Source: Rana temporaria
Taxonomy: Eukaryota > Chordata > Amphibia > Anura > Ranidae
Direction: 5' to 3'
Assembly: GCF_905171775.1 (NCBI RefSeq)
Contig: NC_053501.1
Location: 21,078,512 to 21,142,511 of the forward strand
Length of the DNA stretch: 64,000 nt
This document shows positions 42,344-53,433 of the stretch, in pieces. Both the position numbers and the translations under genes were made by a program. Position 1 is the stretch's first letter. Each line of letters starts with the position of its first letter. Under the pieces are notes generated by a model that was given only the letters and a program-made list of their open reading frames with translations, made no database searches and had not been told where the DNA came from.

Positions 42344-43977
42344 GTGTGACGGACCCCGGTACTCAAGAGGAGTATGTCCATTGTATACGCTTCCCTTGCC
42401 TGGTAACAGAACGATATAAGATCCCGCAGCTCACCCAGTCACTAGTCGGAGACACAGTGTAGGGTGGTGGAAAACATACGACTGTTTATTGAAAACTCAC
42501 AGAGAATTTAAATATCACACAATCAAGTGAGCCTGCTCACAATATAGGGCCAGATTCACAAAAGAGATACGATGGAGTATCTCAGATACACCATCGTATC
42601 TCGGATTTTTTCTGGTCTTATCTATGCACCTGATTCATAGAATCAGATACGCATAGATAGGGCTGAGATCTGACAGTGTCACACTGTGTTACACTGTCGG
42701 ATCTTTTTTTTGATTTAAAAATGGCGCCGGGGGCGTTCCCGCTGATTTACACTGAATAATATGTAAATCAGCGAGATACGCGAAATTCACGAACGTACGC
42801 GGACCCGACGCTGTGTTCTTACGTCGTTTCCGTAGCGGTTTTCCGTCGTATACTTACCCTTTCTAAAAGCAGGGGTAAGTATTGTTAAGTATGGCCGTCG
42901 TTCCCGCGTCGATTTTGAATTTTCCAACGTCGTTTGCGTACGCCGATTCACGAACACGCGCGTCGCAAGTCCCGCTCACGTCGCAACCACTGACGTCCTA
43001 TTGACGTCAGTGGGAGCAATGCACGCCGGGAAATTCCCCGGTTGACGCATGCGTATTTAAATCGGCGCGGGAGCGTGCCTGATTTAAATATGACACTCCC
43101 CTAGCCGCGGAATTTGAATTCCGCTGGGGGAGTTAGGATCCGCCGTCGCAAGTTTGGAGGTAAGTGTGTTGTGAATTTGACACTTTCCTCACAAACTTGC
43201 GAGGGCGGATCTTAATTCACATAGGTTACACGGATCTAAAGATCCGCTAACCTTTGTGAATCTGGCCCATTGTATCCAAAGGAAACTATAAACTATATAG
43301 GAATATAATTACTATAATAACATAATTAAGGGACAGCCAACATAAACTATGCTAATCCACCTCTAGCAACTGATAGCTGACAGTGATATAATTAACATGA
43401 GCTAATTAACTAGTCACTTAAACCAGCCTAGGTGACCAGACCATTCGGGCACCTACAACCCTGAATACAAAGTACTGTACAATACACATTATCATAAGTA
43501 TAAACACATAACATCTCACAATAATTGTCACAAGGTTAATCCCATCTCCAAGAGATGCTCAGACAGACAGAAACAATAGAAAAATGGGAAAGACATACCT
43601 AACAATAAACACAAATCAGTCTACGAGTCAAACTCCTACAATATTCCAACAGTCTAAAAAAGTTGGAAATAACTCATCATAGATTTCTTAAGGGATATTT
43701 TTGATAAATATTTCTGTCCTATTTTAAGGAGGCTCTCCTACCCAGTTTGCAGAAGGGCCTCCATATTCCCTCTGACAATTACTCTTTTCATCAACTCCAG
43801 AAGGGAATCTTTATTATCTTTATTCAGAGGAGTAATCCAAACCATGTTCTCAGCGTCTATTAAGTGGTTGTCCATCATTAGAGAGTGATCTGCTAGCTCT
43901 ATGGTCCATAATCAGTGGGTAGGAGGCTTGCCCCTAGTCCTCCCCAAAAGCCTCTGTCCTGGTTGGGTCTGTCACAC
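42344..43977. mobile_element. Harbinger-like element, TTA target duplication, split by family K
   Basis: Ends are 'gtgtgacggacccc' and 'gggtctgtcacac', with tta at 42341-42343 and 43978-43980. A 3-bp TTA duplication fits PIF/Harbinger. The interior outside the nested element (about 900 bp) shows no recognisable transposase. Confidence 0.7.
42547..43268. mobile_element. Palindromic family K element, nested
   Basis: Ends are 'gggccagattcacaaaag' and 'tttgtgaatctggccc'. Internal mirrored blocks include 'atcagatacgcatagatagg' and 'atttaaatatgacactcccc'. A longer relative of 8809-9499. Confidence 0.88.
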
Positions 43978-43980
43978 TTA

Positions 43981-44500
43981 GCTAAAATATCCCCAGTCTT
44001 GATGGAGAGGGGCATGGGAGGGTCAAACAAGGATGCTGTGCAGGCAATCAACACCCTTCTTATCAACACTGATGGCATCACTGGTTGTTAAGATGCCGGT
44101 GACTAGAAGGTTGAAATGGTGCACAAAAAAAACCTGCGGCTTTGTGTAACTAAAAGGCAGGCTTGATCCACCTGTTGGCATTTTGCCAAGGCACCCCTGA
44201 AGAAACCTCAAGCCACCCCACAAAAATTCCCTACTCTTTTGCCCTCACTTCATTATGCCTAGAGCATCCACCCCCCCAAATTTCTTCTTGATCATAAATT
44301 TGTAGTCTGGTTCCATAAACTTTTAAAAGGCTTAAAGAGGGCTCCTAGCAGCTCCATATAGGCCTATGGGGCTGAACTGCCTCAGAGTGAGATGGAAGTA
44401 TATTGATTTGGGGGCTTTAGCTCAATCTACTTAGGGGTTGGGGGAAAGGGCAAGCAAGTGTTGTGGGAAAGCTTCTTCACCCTTTAAATTGTGTCTAAAC
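43981..44500. other. Putative intron DNA, nothing recognised
   Basis: About 520 bp. Ends with the 8-bp copy gtctaaac (44493-44500) that flanks the next element. Confidence 0.4.
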
Positions 44501-44781
44501 CAGGGCTTTTTTTCAGGGGGAACTTGGGGAACTCAGTTCCACCACCTCTGACTTAGACCCTTTGGTGCCTGCTCACCACAATCACTTGTAAACACAGAAG
44601 TCTGGTTTCTGTGTTTACAAGTGACAGCTCTGCACTCTGTGTGTAACCCACTGAACTCTACACTCTGTATGTAATGCAATCCTGGTATTTATTGCCCCTT
44701 TAAGACCCTCCTACTGGTGGTGAAATTTGAATGGGGTCGTGGTTAAGTTCCTGCACCTATTTTTTGAGAAAAAAAGCTCTG
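44501..44781. mobile_element. Non-autonomous hAT ('cagggctttttttc') with 8-bp target duplication
   Basis: Ends are 'cagggctttttttcaggggg' and 'ttgagaaaaaaagctctg'. Flanked by identical gtctaaac at 44493-44500 and 44782-44789. An inner hairpin 'cacttgtaaacacagaagtc' pairs with 'tctgtgtttacaagtg'. 281 bp. Confidence 0.95.
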
Positions 44782-44789
44782 GTCTAAAC

Positions 44790-45409
44790 CCAATAACAAC
44801 AAAGTAATATACTGAAACTCACTGAGCATTAGGTGTGTTGACTGCATTAGGTTTTCTTTTTTTAAGCTTTTTATACTTGGAAATTCTTCCATTAACACAC
44901 TTACAGTCCTACCCAGGCCAGGAAGTGTTTTAGGACTACAAACACTTCCCCCTTTTCTCTACTACATAACATGGGGAGTAGGGTTTTCTTTAGTCCACGG
45001 AGATAACTGGGAACATTCCTCACAACAAGTGGATGTACTTGGGGGGAGTGGATGGATGAATGGAGCCCAAACTCTTTCCCTGGAGTTTATTGAGCAAAAA
45101 TAAACCTTAAAAGACTCAAATGACTGGTGCCCAACCTTCTTTTTTTTACCCCCCAAAAAGAAAATCCTTCCCGAAAAGTAAAATGCTACCATCCAGGGGG
45201 TCAACCTCACCACCCAGACAGGAGGAGTGATACACAAGACAAATACGAATATTTGCACGTGGCCAGTATTAGCCACAGTTTTGTACTGAAATGGCTTCTG
45301 CACATAAATAAAACTTCTATTCCACCTGTTATTGCCGAGTGCATGTGATGTGCACACATGGGCCATTCTGTTGCCAGACTAAAAAAAATAAATCAGATCC
45401 TTAGTACAG
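44790..45409. other. Putative intron DNA, nothing recognised
   Basis: About 620 bp. A 134-codon minus-strand frame (44962-45366) has no family similarity. Confidence 0.4.
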
Positions 45410-45735
45410 TGCTTTTGACAGCCGATTCCGTTTTTTCGTACGACAAAAGCTGGATGTGCAGGCTATAACATTTTTGTCGGAACACAATGTCCGATTTTCG
45501 CTTAATTAGTGTGGTTTTCGTCAAAAAATCGTAAGAGCAAGTCTACACATGCTCAGAAACGAAAGAATACAAACATACAAAACTGTTCAACACGTTACAT
45601 CACTTCTGAAGTTGTACTCTGTCTATGAGAATTTTCATATGGTAAGTAACCTCTTCACTTTTAACATGAGACTAGCATGCAACAAAAAAAGGATGAAAGG
45701 TCGTCCGAAAAATCTGATTATGTATACAAGCATTT
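45410..45735. repeat. MITE fragment, same family as 10144-10551
   Basis: 'cgacaaaagctggatgtgca', 'taagagcaagtctacacatg' and 'gactagcatgcaacaaaaaa' are shared with 10255-10510. Ends are decayed. Confidence 0.7.
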
Positions 45736-46335
45736 AAACTGGAACTTTGTGTCTTCTGCATAAACAACAGATTATCTTTTTTTTTCTCAGCTTATTTATG
45801 AAAGTTGCAAGATATTAACAGTCTGCTAGTTTGTTTTCCTTATCTTTTAAAAAATGAGTGCTCCTCTGCAGATCTATATGAAAAAATACCTGCAATCTGT
45901 CTTTGTACACGCTGTAATTTCATCCTAAATTATGATATTTATATTACAGCTATAAATCACAGCAAGGTGCCACAAATAAATCATGTGGATTTTCCAGGTT
46001 GAATTTTATTTATTAATAGCAAGGGAAAGTTTTATTAGAACAAATTAAATAATCACCTCTTCATTTAGAAGGCTTTGAACTTAATTACCGAACAAACTAC
46101 TCACGCACTAAGTGCTTGACGAGAATGCATGCTGATCGCAAAATGTTCATCAGTTTTTCTTATGTGTCAATAAAGCTTATTTTGATTTGAAGGGTACTGA
46201 TAATTTGGGGGACATTGCACCTTTTGGTGTTGTTTGTTGTTGCTACAAATGTTTTCAATTTTAAATGGCAGCCCTGCCGTTTTAAAGAGCAAATTGGGAG
46301 GAGTGGTCTTTGTCAAAAGATGCTATTTTATGGCA
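45736..46335. other. Low-repeat DNA, candidate conserved non-coding block
   Basis: About 450 bp (45760-46200) without repeats, AT-rich with several taat/atta cores ('aattaaataatcacctcttc', 'gaacttaattaccgaac'). Placed inside putative vrk1 intron 2. Inference only. Confidence 0.4.
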
Positions 46336-46797
46336 TTAAAGGGGTTGTAAAGGTAAATAATTTTTTCCTAAATAGCTTCCTTTACCTTAGTGCAGTCCTC
46401 CTTCACTTACCTCATCCTTCCATTTTGCTTTTTAATGTCCTTATTTCTTCTGAGAAATCCTCACTTCCTGTTCTTCTGTCTGTAACTCCACACAGTAATG
46501 CAAGGCTTTTTCCCTGGTGTGGAGTGTCGTGCTCGCCCCCTCCCTTGGACTACAGGACAGTCAGGACGCTCTCTACGTTGCAGATAGAGAAAGGAGCTGT
46601 GTGTTAGTGGGCATCCTGACTCTTCTGTAGTTCAATACTTTTTGTATTGACAACCTCCTGAAAAATAGCAGTGCACTTCCTGACGTGCCTTGGCATCCCT
46701 GTTCCTTAGCCCCAGAGCTGTATATCTGACAATTGGTGATGTCACCGGTTGCTAAAAAAAAAAACGGCAGGTGCATCTGGGTTAGAACATGATGGAA
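46336..46797. mobile_element. TTAA MITE ('aaaggggttgtaaagg'), left part
   Basis: TTAA 46336-46339 then 'aaaggggttgtaaaggtaaa'. The body shares 'cacttcctgttcttctg' and 'gctcgccccctcc' with 22109-22400. No right end found. The sequence runs into the hAT at 46806. Confidence 0.75.
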
Positions 46798-46929
46798 GTT
46801 GTCATCAGGGCTGGTACAAGGATTTTTGCCACCTTGGGCAAAACCCCATTATGCCGTCCCCCTTGGCTCCACCCCAACTCCACCCTTTTTGCCCTGTCCA
46901 TGTATATCCCACCTTTTTAACGAAACGCC

Positions 46930-47220
46930 CATCAAATACAGCCTCACAAGCGGCCATCAATGCAGCCTCACAAGCGGCCATCAATGCAGCCTCACAAGCG
47001 GCCATCAATGCAGCCTCACAAGCGCCTATCAATGCAGCCTACCAGCGCCCATTAATGCAGCCTACCAGCACCCATCAGCATACCAGCGCGCATCAATGCA
47101 GTTTCACCAGTAGCCTTAAAATGCAGCCTCACCAGCGGCCATCAAATGCAGCCTTACCAGCGGCCATCAAATGCAACCTCACAAGCGGCCATCAAATGAA
47201 GCCTACCAGCGCCCATCATC
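46930..47220. repeat. Minisatellite, 24-bp unit 'cagcctcacaagcggccatc'
   Basis: About 12 units with drift ('accagcgcccat', 'aaatgcagcc'). Explains the 215-codon frame crossing it, which is not a gene. Confidence 0.92.
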
Positions 47221-47337
47221 AAATGTTTGCTTGCTTCCATTCATTCGGGAGTCGGGACACAAACACAGTTCTCCACAACCGCTGCGCCTCTGACACTGTG
47301 CGAATGGAGCTCCGGCTGCCTGCTGATGCTGAGACTG

Positions 47338-47610
47338 AGGCCTCGTACACACGACCGAGGAACTCGACGGGCGAAACACATCGTTTTCCTCGTTGAGTTC
47401 CTTGTTAGGCTGTCAAGGAACTCGACAAGCCAATTTTCTCCATTCCCGTCAAGGAAATAGAGAACTTGCTCTCTTTTTGGCTCGTCGAGTTTCTCGACAG
47501 TTTCCTCGACGAAAATGTACACACGACCGGTTTCCTCGGCTAAAAAATATCTCCCAGCAAGTTTCTTGCTGGTTTTTGCCGAGAAACTCGGTCGTGTGTA
47601 CATGGCCTTT
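47338..47610. repeat. Palindromic MITE, 'gaggcctcgtacacacgacc' (family J)
   Basis: Left 'aggcctcgtacacacgaccg' and right 'ctcggtcgtgtgtacatggc'. The interior is built of 'tcctcgtcgag' and 'ctcgacgagg'-like mirrored units. Nested in the hAT at 46806. Confidence 0.88.
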
Positions 47611-47818
47611 AGTTGCTTGCTACAGAGAGAAGAGAAATAGGAACACCAGTGGCCGGGCACCCTAGGCAGCGGGCACCCCAGGCGGATGCCTAGTTTTCTT
47701 AGTGGTAGCACCGGCCCTGGTTGTCATATAGAGTCACGGGAGAATAACCCTGTGTTGTTTATGTTCTGCCAAATGGTCTGAAAGTCCAGCATTTGGATGA
47801 ATGCCAAGACAAGCAAAG

Positions 47819-48347
47819 TTAAAGTGGAGTTCCACCCATAAATATAACATTACATCAGTAGTTTTAAAAAAATGTCATTAGTCGTTTACAATTTTTTTTT
47901 TTTTTTTTAAGATGCCTTCAAAGTGTTGTTGCTAGGCAGAATAGTTAATCTTCCCACTTCCTGCACCTAGGTGCTTAATGCACCGCACAGACTCCTGGGA
48001 ATGTAGTGGGTGTAACTTTGCAGGAGTCTGTGCACTCCCCAGTCTCAAAGAATCATGTGACTTGGACAGCACAGGTGCTGAAATCTGATCTGACACTGCT
48101 TGTGCAGCACTGAGCATGTGCGAGATTTGCAAGGCTGAAATCCAGGAAGTCATACAGTCTGGCTTCATGATGCCCACACTTAAGATGGCCCCAGTCAATT
48201 TCTATTTTATAAAGTGTCTAAATGTTGTAACAACCTAACAAAATGGACCTTTGTTTACAGACTAACTTTACTAGAATACATTAAGCTTGTGTATTACAGG
48301 GGTATTTATATTTAAAAAGTGAAATTGTGGCCGGAACTCCGCTTTAA
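47819..48347. mobile_element. TTAA-flanked MITE (family A), minus orientation
   Basis: TTAA at 47819-47822 and 48344-48347. Ends are 'aaagtggagttccaccc' and 'ggccggaactccgcttt'. Reverse complement of the copies at 20080 and 28122. Confidence 0.95.
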
Positions 48348-49675
48348 GTGTACACCCATGTTTATTAGACCAAACTAGGAGCTTAACCCTACCAGTCCAC
48401 AGATCACCAGTCATTAGGGGGACAGGTCTGACATGAGAAAACAAAGCCCTGCCTCTACTAGTTGGCCACCTTCACATAGAGACAACAACACAATGTGGTA
48501 GGTTAGTAATAGGGAAAGAATCCGCTGCAGGACACCCATAGGCAATACTGGTGACTAGTCCTTTGCCCTCAGATCCCCTTTTGTGGGCACAGGTTGCATA
48601 GCACAGGTCCTCTTTAGGTGTATCTGTTGCTTTGACCCAGATGTCCAAAGCACAGGTTTACATTAGGCCTCTGTTAATGAGACGGCTCATCCCTTATTGC
48701 CATGTCTGCCCATCTTTTATTCCGTAGACTGAATGAATTTTTGCATGCTTGCTCGCTTCCGCCATTTATAATAAATGTTTCCCGTTTCCTTGGCTTAGGT
48801 AGACAGAGTTTATGTTTGTTATAATGAAGGAAGAGTGGCGTGCAACACTTATGAATTTATGAGTGATTTACATTTGCCTCGAAAGTTCATAAATGAAATG
48901 GGGGAGAAACAGATGCTTCATTCCTTGACTGCCTCGTGTCTGCACATACTGATGCTGGAGAGGAAGCGGGTAGGTCCAATAAATCAGGAGACGCTATTCT
49001 TGCTCTCGTGATTCTCCAGCTTGAGCATCCAAAGCCGCCTCAAACGTTGTCTTCTTAATGGCTTTCTTGAGAAGGCCTTAATGCCTTGTAACATTGTGGC
49101 TGCAGCCTCTTGGCTTGGAACGAATAGATTATCCTAATGAATGTTCACAGGAAATGTCTCCTCGCGGACAGCGGAAAGGAAGCAAGTAGCAGGCACAACA
49201 GATGGACGAGTTGGATCTGACCAGCTTCTTGAGAAATTATTAGGGCTCGTTCTGGGTTCCAGATAGAGGGCACAGCTTGTTGCCTTTCCACATTAATTAA
49301 TGCAAACAAAGGAAGCACAATCCTTGAGGTGTCTTGTTACCATGGAAGTAAAGTTATGCAAGATTATTGTAGTCATAATTTTACTGCTACTTTCTGGCGG
49401 TCTTCTGCGATGCAGCATCTGGCTTTCAGGTCACGGCGATGGTGAAATATTACTAATATAATTAATAAGGGGGGGCTCTCCTCTGGGATCTTGTATCAGA
49501 CAGGCAAAACAAGAAACTTTAAAAATGCAATCTGGGCAAACATTTGAAGCTGAACTTCAGCTAAACCTTCAGTCTTGCACTACTCCTCGCCAGTACTGAA
49601 TTTACTTTCTCTGATTTCACTGCACACTGTGAGTTTCTCACAATTTGCATTAGAAGATGCAGAAAGTCAGACAGA
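48348..49675. other. Low-repeat DNA, candidate conserved non-coding block
   Basis: 1.3 kb without recognised repeats. 48700-49320 looks especially non-random and repeat-free ('gcctcgtgtctgcacatact', 'ggagacgctattcttgctct'). No open frame covers it. If it is conserved, it is more likely regulatory than coding. Inference only. Confidence 0.4.
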
Positions 49676-50387
49676 GCCAGGGGCGGATCCAGGGGGGGGG
49701 GCAACAGGGAAATTGCCCCTCCCGAGAAGTTAGTTGCGGGTGAGTGTGCGGGCGAAGTGGTGGTTGAGACGGCAGTTGGTTCGGCGTACAAGTGACACTG
49801 ACACAGTCACACTGACTTGCGAGCGGAGGCGGCTCGGCTGGCGGGTGAGAGAGATAGGAAGCTGCCAGGTGGCAGGCTCAATGAGTGGACTGGCCAATCA
49901 GCGGGTGGCGGAGCAGAGTGATGACATCATCTCTCACCACCCAGTGCCCGCCCTGCATCCCGGCAGTTCCGCTCTCATTTACTGTGCAGGCAGGAAGCTG
50001 AGTGTAATCTGAGACCTAAGTGGAGGAAATGAACACTCCCCTCTCTACACAGTTGCATAGGGAAACATGCACAGTTGAGGCTGTCAGTCATCTGCTGTGT
50101 GCTGGAGAGGGGAAGGGCTACCTTGGTGTCAGCAAAAACCATCAGAAGTGACTCATGCATTAATCACACTATGAGCTTGGGATTGGGGCAAATACACACT
50201 ATATACAGATATGCTTGGTTCATTATTTATTTTAGAGGTTTACAACCACTTTCTAGAGATATTGTCACTGTGCCAAAATGACAGTGTCTGTGTAAAATGG
50301 CCCCCTGACCCACCAATACTCACCTTGCCAGTGTGCTCCCATCACGCCAACACCAGCCAGCACTGAGGGTCTTAGTTCTGACTGTGA
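49676..50387. mobile_element. Possible hAT left end ('caggggcggatccaggg') and unclassified repeat DNA
   Basis: 'caggggcggatccagggggg' at 49678 has the look of a hAT terminus. I cannot find the right end or target duplication. No gene in this interval. Confidence 0.4.
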
Positions 50388-50650
50388 GGCCTCGTACACA
50401 CGAGCGAGTTTCTCGGCAAAAAACAGCAAGAAACTTTTTTTTTGCCGAGGAAACCGGTCGTGTGTACATTTTTCAACGAGGAAACTGTCGAGGATCCTGT
50501 CGAGCCAAAACGAGAGCATGTCTTCTTTTTCCTCGACGGGAATGGAGAAACTTGCCTTGTCGAGTTCCTCGACAGCCTAACAAGGAACTCGACGAGGAAA
50601 ACGATGTGTTTCGCCCCAGTCGAGTTCCTCGGTCGTGTGTACGAGGCTTC
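50388..50650. repeat. Palindromic MITE (family J)
   Basis: Left 'gaggcctcgtacacacgagc' and right 'ctcggtcgtgtgtacgaggc'. Internal 'gaggaaactgtcgagg' and 'gtcgagttcctcgac' blocks. About 260 bp, full length. Confidence 0.92.
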
Positions 50651-52109
50651 ACAAGTAAAAATTCCCGTTGCAAAGTGAACTTACTCTACTGCTTTAATAA
50701 CGCCTCTTTAAATAATTTGTTCTCTCTTTCCCCCCCTCTCTATTTATATATTTATATATTGCCCAATTAATTTAAAACTCACAAATTGACTTTAAAAAAA
50801 AAACATGAAAAAATGCAAATGACATTTTTACAAGATATTTGTCTCAAAATGACTGTTCTTTCGCGAGAATCAGAACCGCTTACCCGCTGCCAAATTTTAC
50901 AGACTGTGCTTTCTATTTTTTTGTTTCTATCTACTGCGTGAGAAATGATGTCTTCATTTAAAATTCTATTCATGTTATCGCTAATAGAGGCGATTGTAAA
51001 AACAATTGTTTAAAGACAAAAGGGGCGACTGGATCACTACCGCTCGATACAAAATTTAAGTAATTAAGACATGCAAACTATTATACAATTTACTGTGAGT
51101 GTTGTATGAATAATTAATTAATTGTTAACCGTTTTCTTTCTGTAACCAGTATATTTTGGGAAGGCATTGTGTCGCTCGAGCTTCTGAGATTACTTTTAGT
51201 GATTCCACAATGACGCTTTAGTTTAGTCGATGGATTTAATTTTTCATCAGAATTTCAACTACAAAGTCGATTAGGAGACTTCTGATGGTTCCTGATTCAC
51301 TAATGGGATTAATATTAGGAAGTTAGGTTACTCAAACAAGACTAGATGACTTGATGCCTCAGAATTTTGGTTGTAGTATTTGATAAACAATAGGAGCAGT
51401 AATAGCACATGGTGCTAAGCAGGGACTGATGCCCCTGATGATGTCAGACTGATGAAACCCATAGGGCGTGGCTTAGTAGTGCTGTTTCCATGCGGCCAGA
51501 GGTATTTGCATATTACCAAAGTTAGAGCGCTCCTGCTTATCAATTTTGGAATGTTTTTAAAGTGATTTTGTCAATTTTATTCAGTTATTATGTGACTGTA
51601 TTTCCTTCTTTATTTTATTTTAAAAAAATACCCCAGTGAGCACTATGTTAGCTTTTATATCTTTTTGAGCACTGATCCATTTTTTTCACCTGAGCTGGAT
51701 TTACCAAATGAGAATTCTAGTGAGGGTTGTGTGCATGTGGGGGAGTCCAGCAGAGTTCATGGAGTCTGACAGATTTGATTAAAGGTTTATAAGCTAAATG
51801 TGTGTGCCAACGGGGGATAGGTGGGGGTGAACAGTTTATGTGGACTTGATCATGATTTATGGATTGTATCATCACTTTATTTACAGACATTTGTATGAAG
51901 GACTGTTTTATGGTGATTTTGGATCATAATGTTACACATGTTTATATGTTGCACTATTTTGGTGGTTGTTTTTTTTTTTTTTGGTATATGAATCAGCACA
52001 GCAAATTTCTATAGACCTTGATATACATAGCAAGCCTCTGTCTATTGACATTGATGTCTCTGCTGGCTTCAGGGCCTCAACCAAATAAACACCTGATGCA
52101 TGAATCTTC
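50651..52109. other. Low-repeat DNA, candidate conserved non-coding block at 50790-51350
   Basis: No repeat recognised at 50790-51350. AT-rich with the homeodomain-type cluster 'aataattaattaattgtt' (51109-51126) and several 'atgcaaat'-like octamers (50813). 51400-52100 is ordinary intron-like sequence. Confidence 0.45.
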
Positions 52110-52633
52110 TTAAAGCGGGAGTTCACCCAATTAATTTTTTTTTCTCTTTTCCCCTTAGATGGATGCTCGTTTTGTCTAGGGGAATAGGCTAGTTGTTTTA
52201 AAATATGAGACGTACTTACCGTTTTCGAGATGCATCTTCTCCGTCGCTTCCGGGTATGGGTCTTCGGGAGCGGGCGTTCCTTCTTGATTGACAGTCTTCC
52301 GAGAGGCTTCCGACGGTCGCATCCATCGCGTCACTAGTAGCCGAAAGAAGCCGAACGTCGGTGCGGCTCTATACTGCGCCTGCGCACCGACGTTCGGCTT
52401 CTTTCGGAAAAACGTGACGCGATGGATGCGACCGTCGGAAGCCTCTCGGAAGACTGTCAATCAAAATAGGAACGCCCAGTCCCGCAGCCCATACCCGGAA
52501 AGCGGCGGAGAAGATGCATCTCGTAAACCGTAAGTACGGCTCATATTTTAAAACAACTAGCCGATTCCCCTAGACAAAACGAGCATCCATCTAAGGGGAA
52601 AAATAGTTATGTATGGGTGAACCTCCGCTTTAA
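52110..52633. mobile_element. TTAA-flanked full-length palindrome (family I), copy 2
   Basis: TTAA at 52110-52113 and 52630-52633. Ends are 'aaagcgggagttcaccc' and 'gggtgaacctccgcttt'. Very similar to 32785-33314. The mirrored 80-codon readings on both strands are palindrome artefacts. Confidence 0.92.
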
Positions 52634-52799
52634 AGTGATACTAAAGTCTATTTTTTTTTCTTTTGTTAAAAAAACAAACATGTTATACTTACCTGCTTTG
52701 TGCAGTTGGTATTGCATAGAGCAGCCCATATCCTCCTCTTCTCGGGTCCCTCTTTGGTGCTCCTGGCCCTTCTCTCCTGTCGAGTGCCCCTACAGGGCA

Positions 52800-53157
52800 A
52801 ATACAGGGCAAATATTTTATTATACTGTATCTTTTCATGTGACATCACTGAAGAAATGACATTTTGTTACAATGTAAAGTAGTGAGTGTACAGCTTGTAT
52901 AACAGTGTAAATTTGCTGTCCCCTCAAAATAACTCAAAACACAGCCATCAATGTCTAAATCACTGGCAACAAAAGTGAGTACACCCCCTAAGTGAAAATG
53001 TACAAATTGGGCCCAATTAGCCATTTTCCCACCCCAGTGTCATGCGACTCGTTAGTGTTACAAGGTTTCAGGTGTGAATGGGGAGGGGGTGTGTTCAATT
53101 TGGTGTAATCACTCTCACTCTCTCATACTGGTCACTGAAAGTTCAACATGGTATCCC
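52800..53157 (+). pseudogene. Tc1-like transposon, 5' end fragment
   Basis: 'tcatgtgacatcactgaaga' then 'ggcaacaaaagtgagtacac', 'cgactcgttagtgttacaag' and 'gtcactgaaagttcaacatg' is the 5' region of a Tc1-like element up to the transposase start. The coding part is absent. A separate family from the copies at 0.3 and 19.9 kb. Confidence 0.75.
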
Positions 53158-53433
53158 AACTCACTTCCTTTGAGCCCAGACTGTCATGGACCCGCCTCCA
53201 GCCTGTGTCTAGACAGTGAAGGAGAACCAATCCTGTGAGCTCATATATCTATCACTTTGCTCTCTCCGTCCATTAGCATGCTTTTTGTCAGTACATGAGC
53301 TGTTTGGCTCCTTGTGATGCTTCCTCCGCTTACACTCCGAGCTCAGCTGAGCAAGGACTGCAGAAGGCTGAAGTAAAGTCCAATTTAATACCTACACTGC
53401 TTGCATTGAAAAATATCAATGGTGTATTCTATT
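53158..53433. other. Putative intron DNA, nothing recognised
   Basis: About 275 bp between Tc1 and Helitron. A T-A-rich junction. No feature. Confidence 0.4.

Larger units (their letters stand above)
46806..47719. mobile_element. Non-autonomous hAT with 8-bp target duplication, carrying minisatellite and MITE
   Basis: Ends are 'cagggctggtacaagg' and 'gtagcaccggccctg'. Exact 8-bp duplication gttgtcat at 46798-46805 and 47720-47727. Contains a 24-bp minisatellite and a nested 'cctcgtacacacgacc' MITE. No transposase. Confidence 0.95.

Noticed and set aside
46749..47396. 215-codon + strand frame rich in AASQAAIN repeats
   Set aside because: Translation of the 24-bp minisatellite within a hAT.
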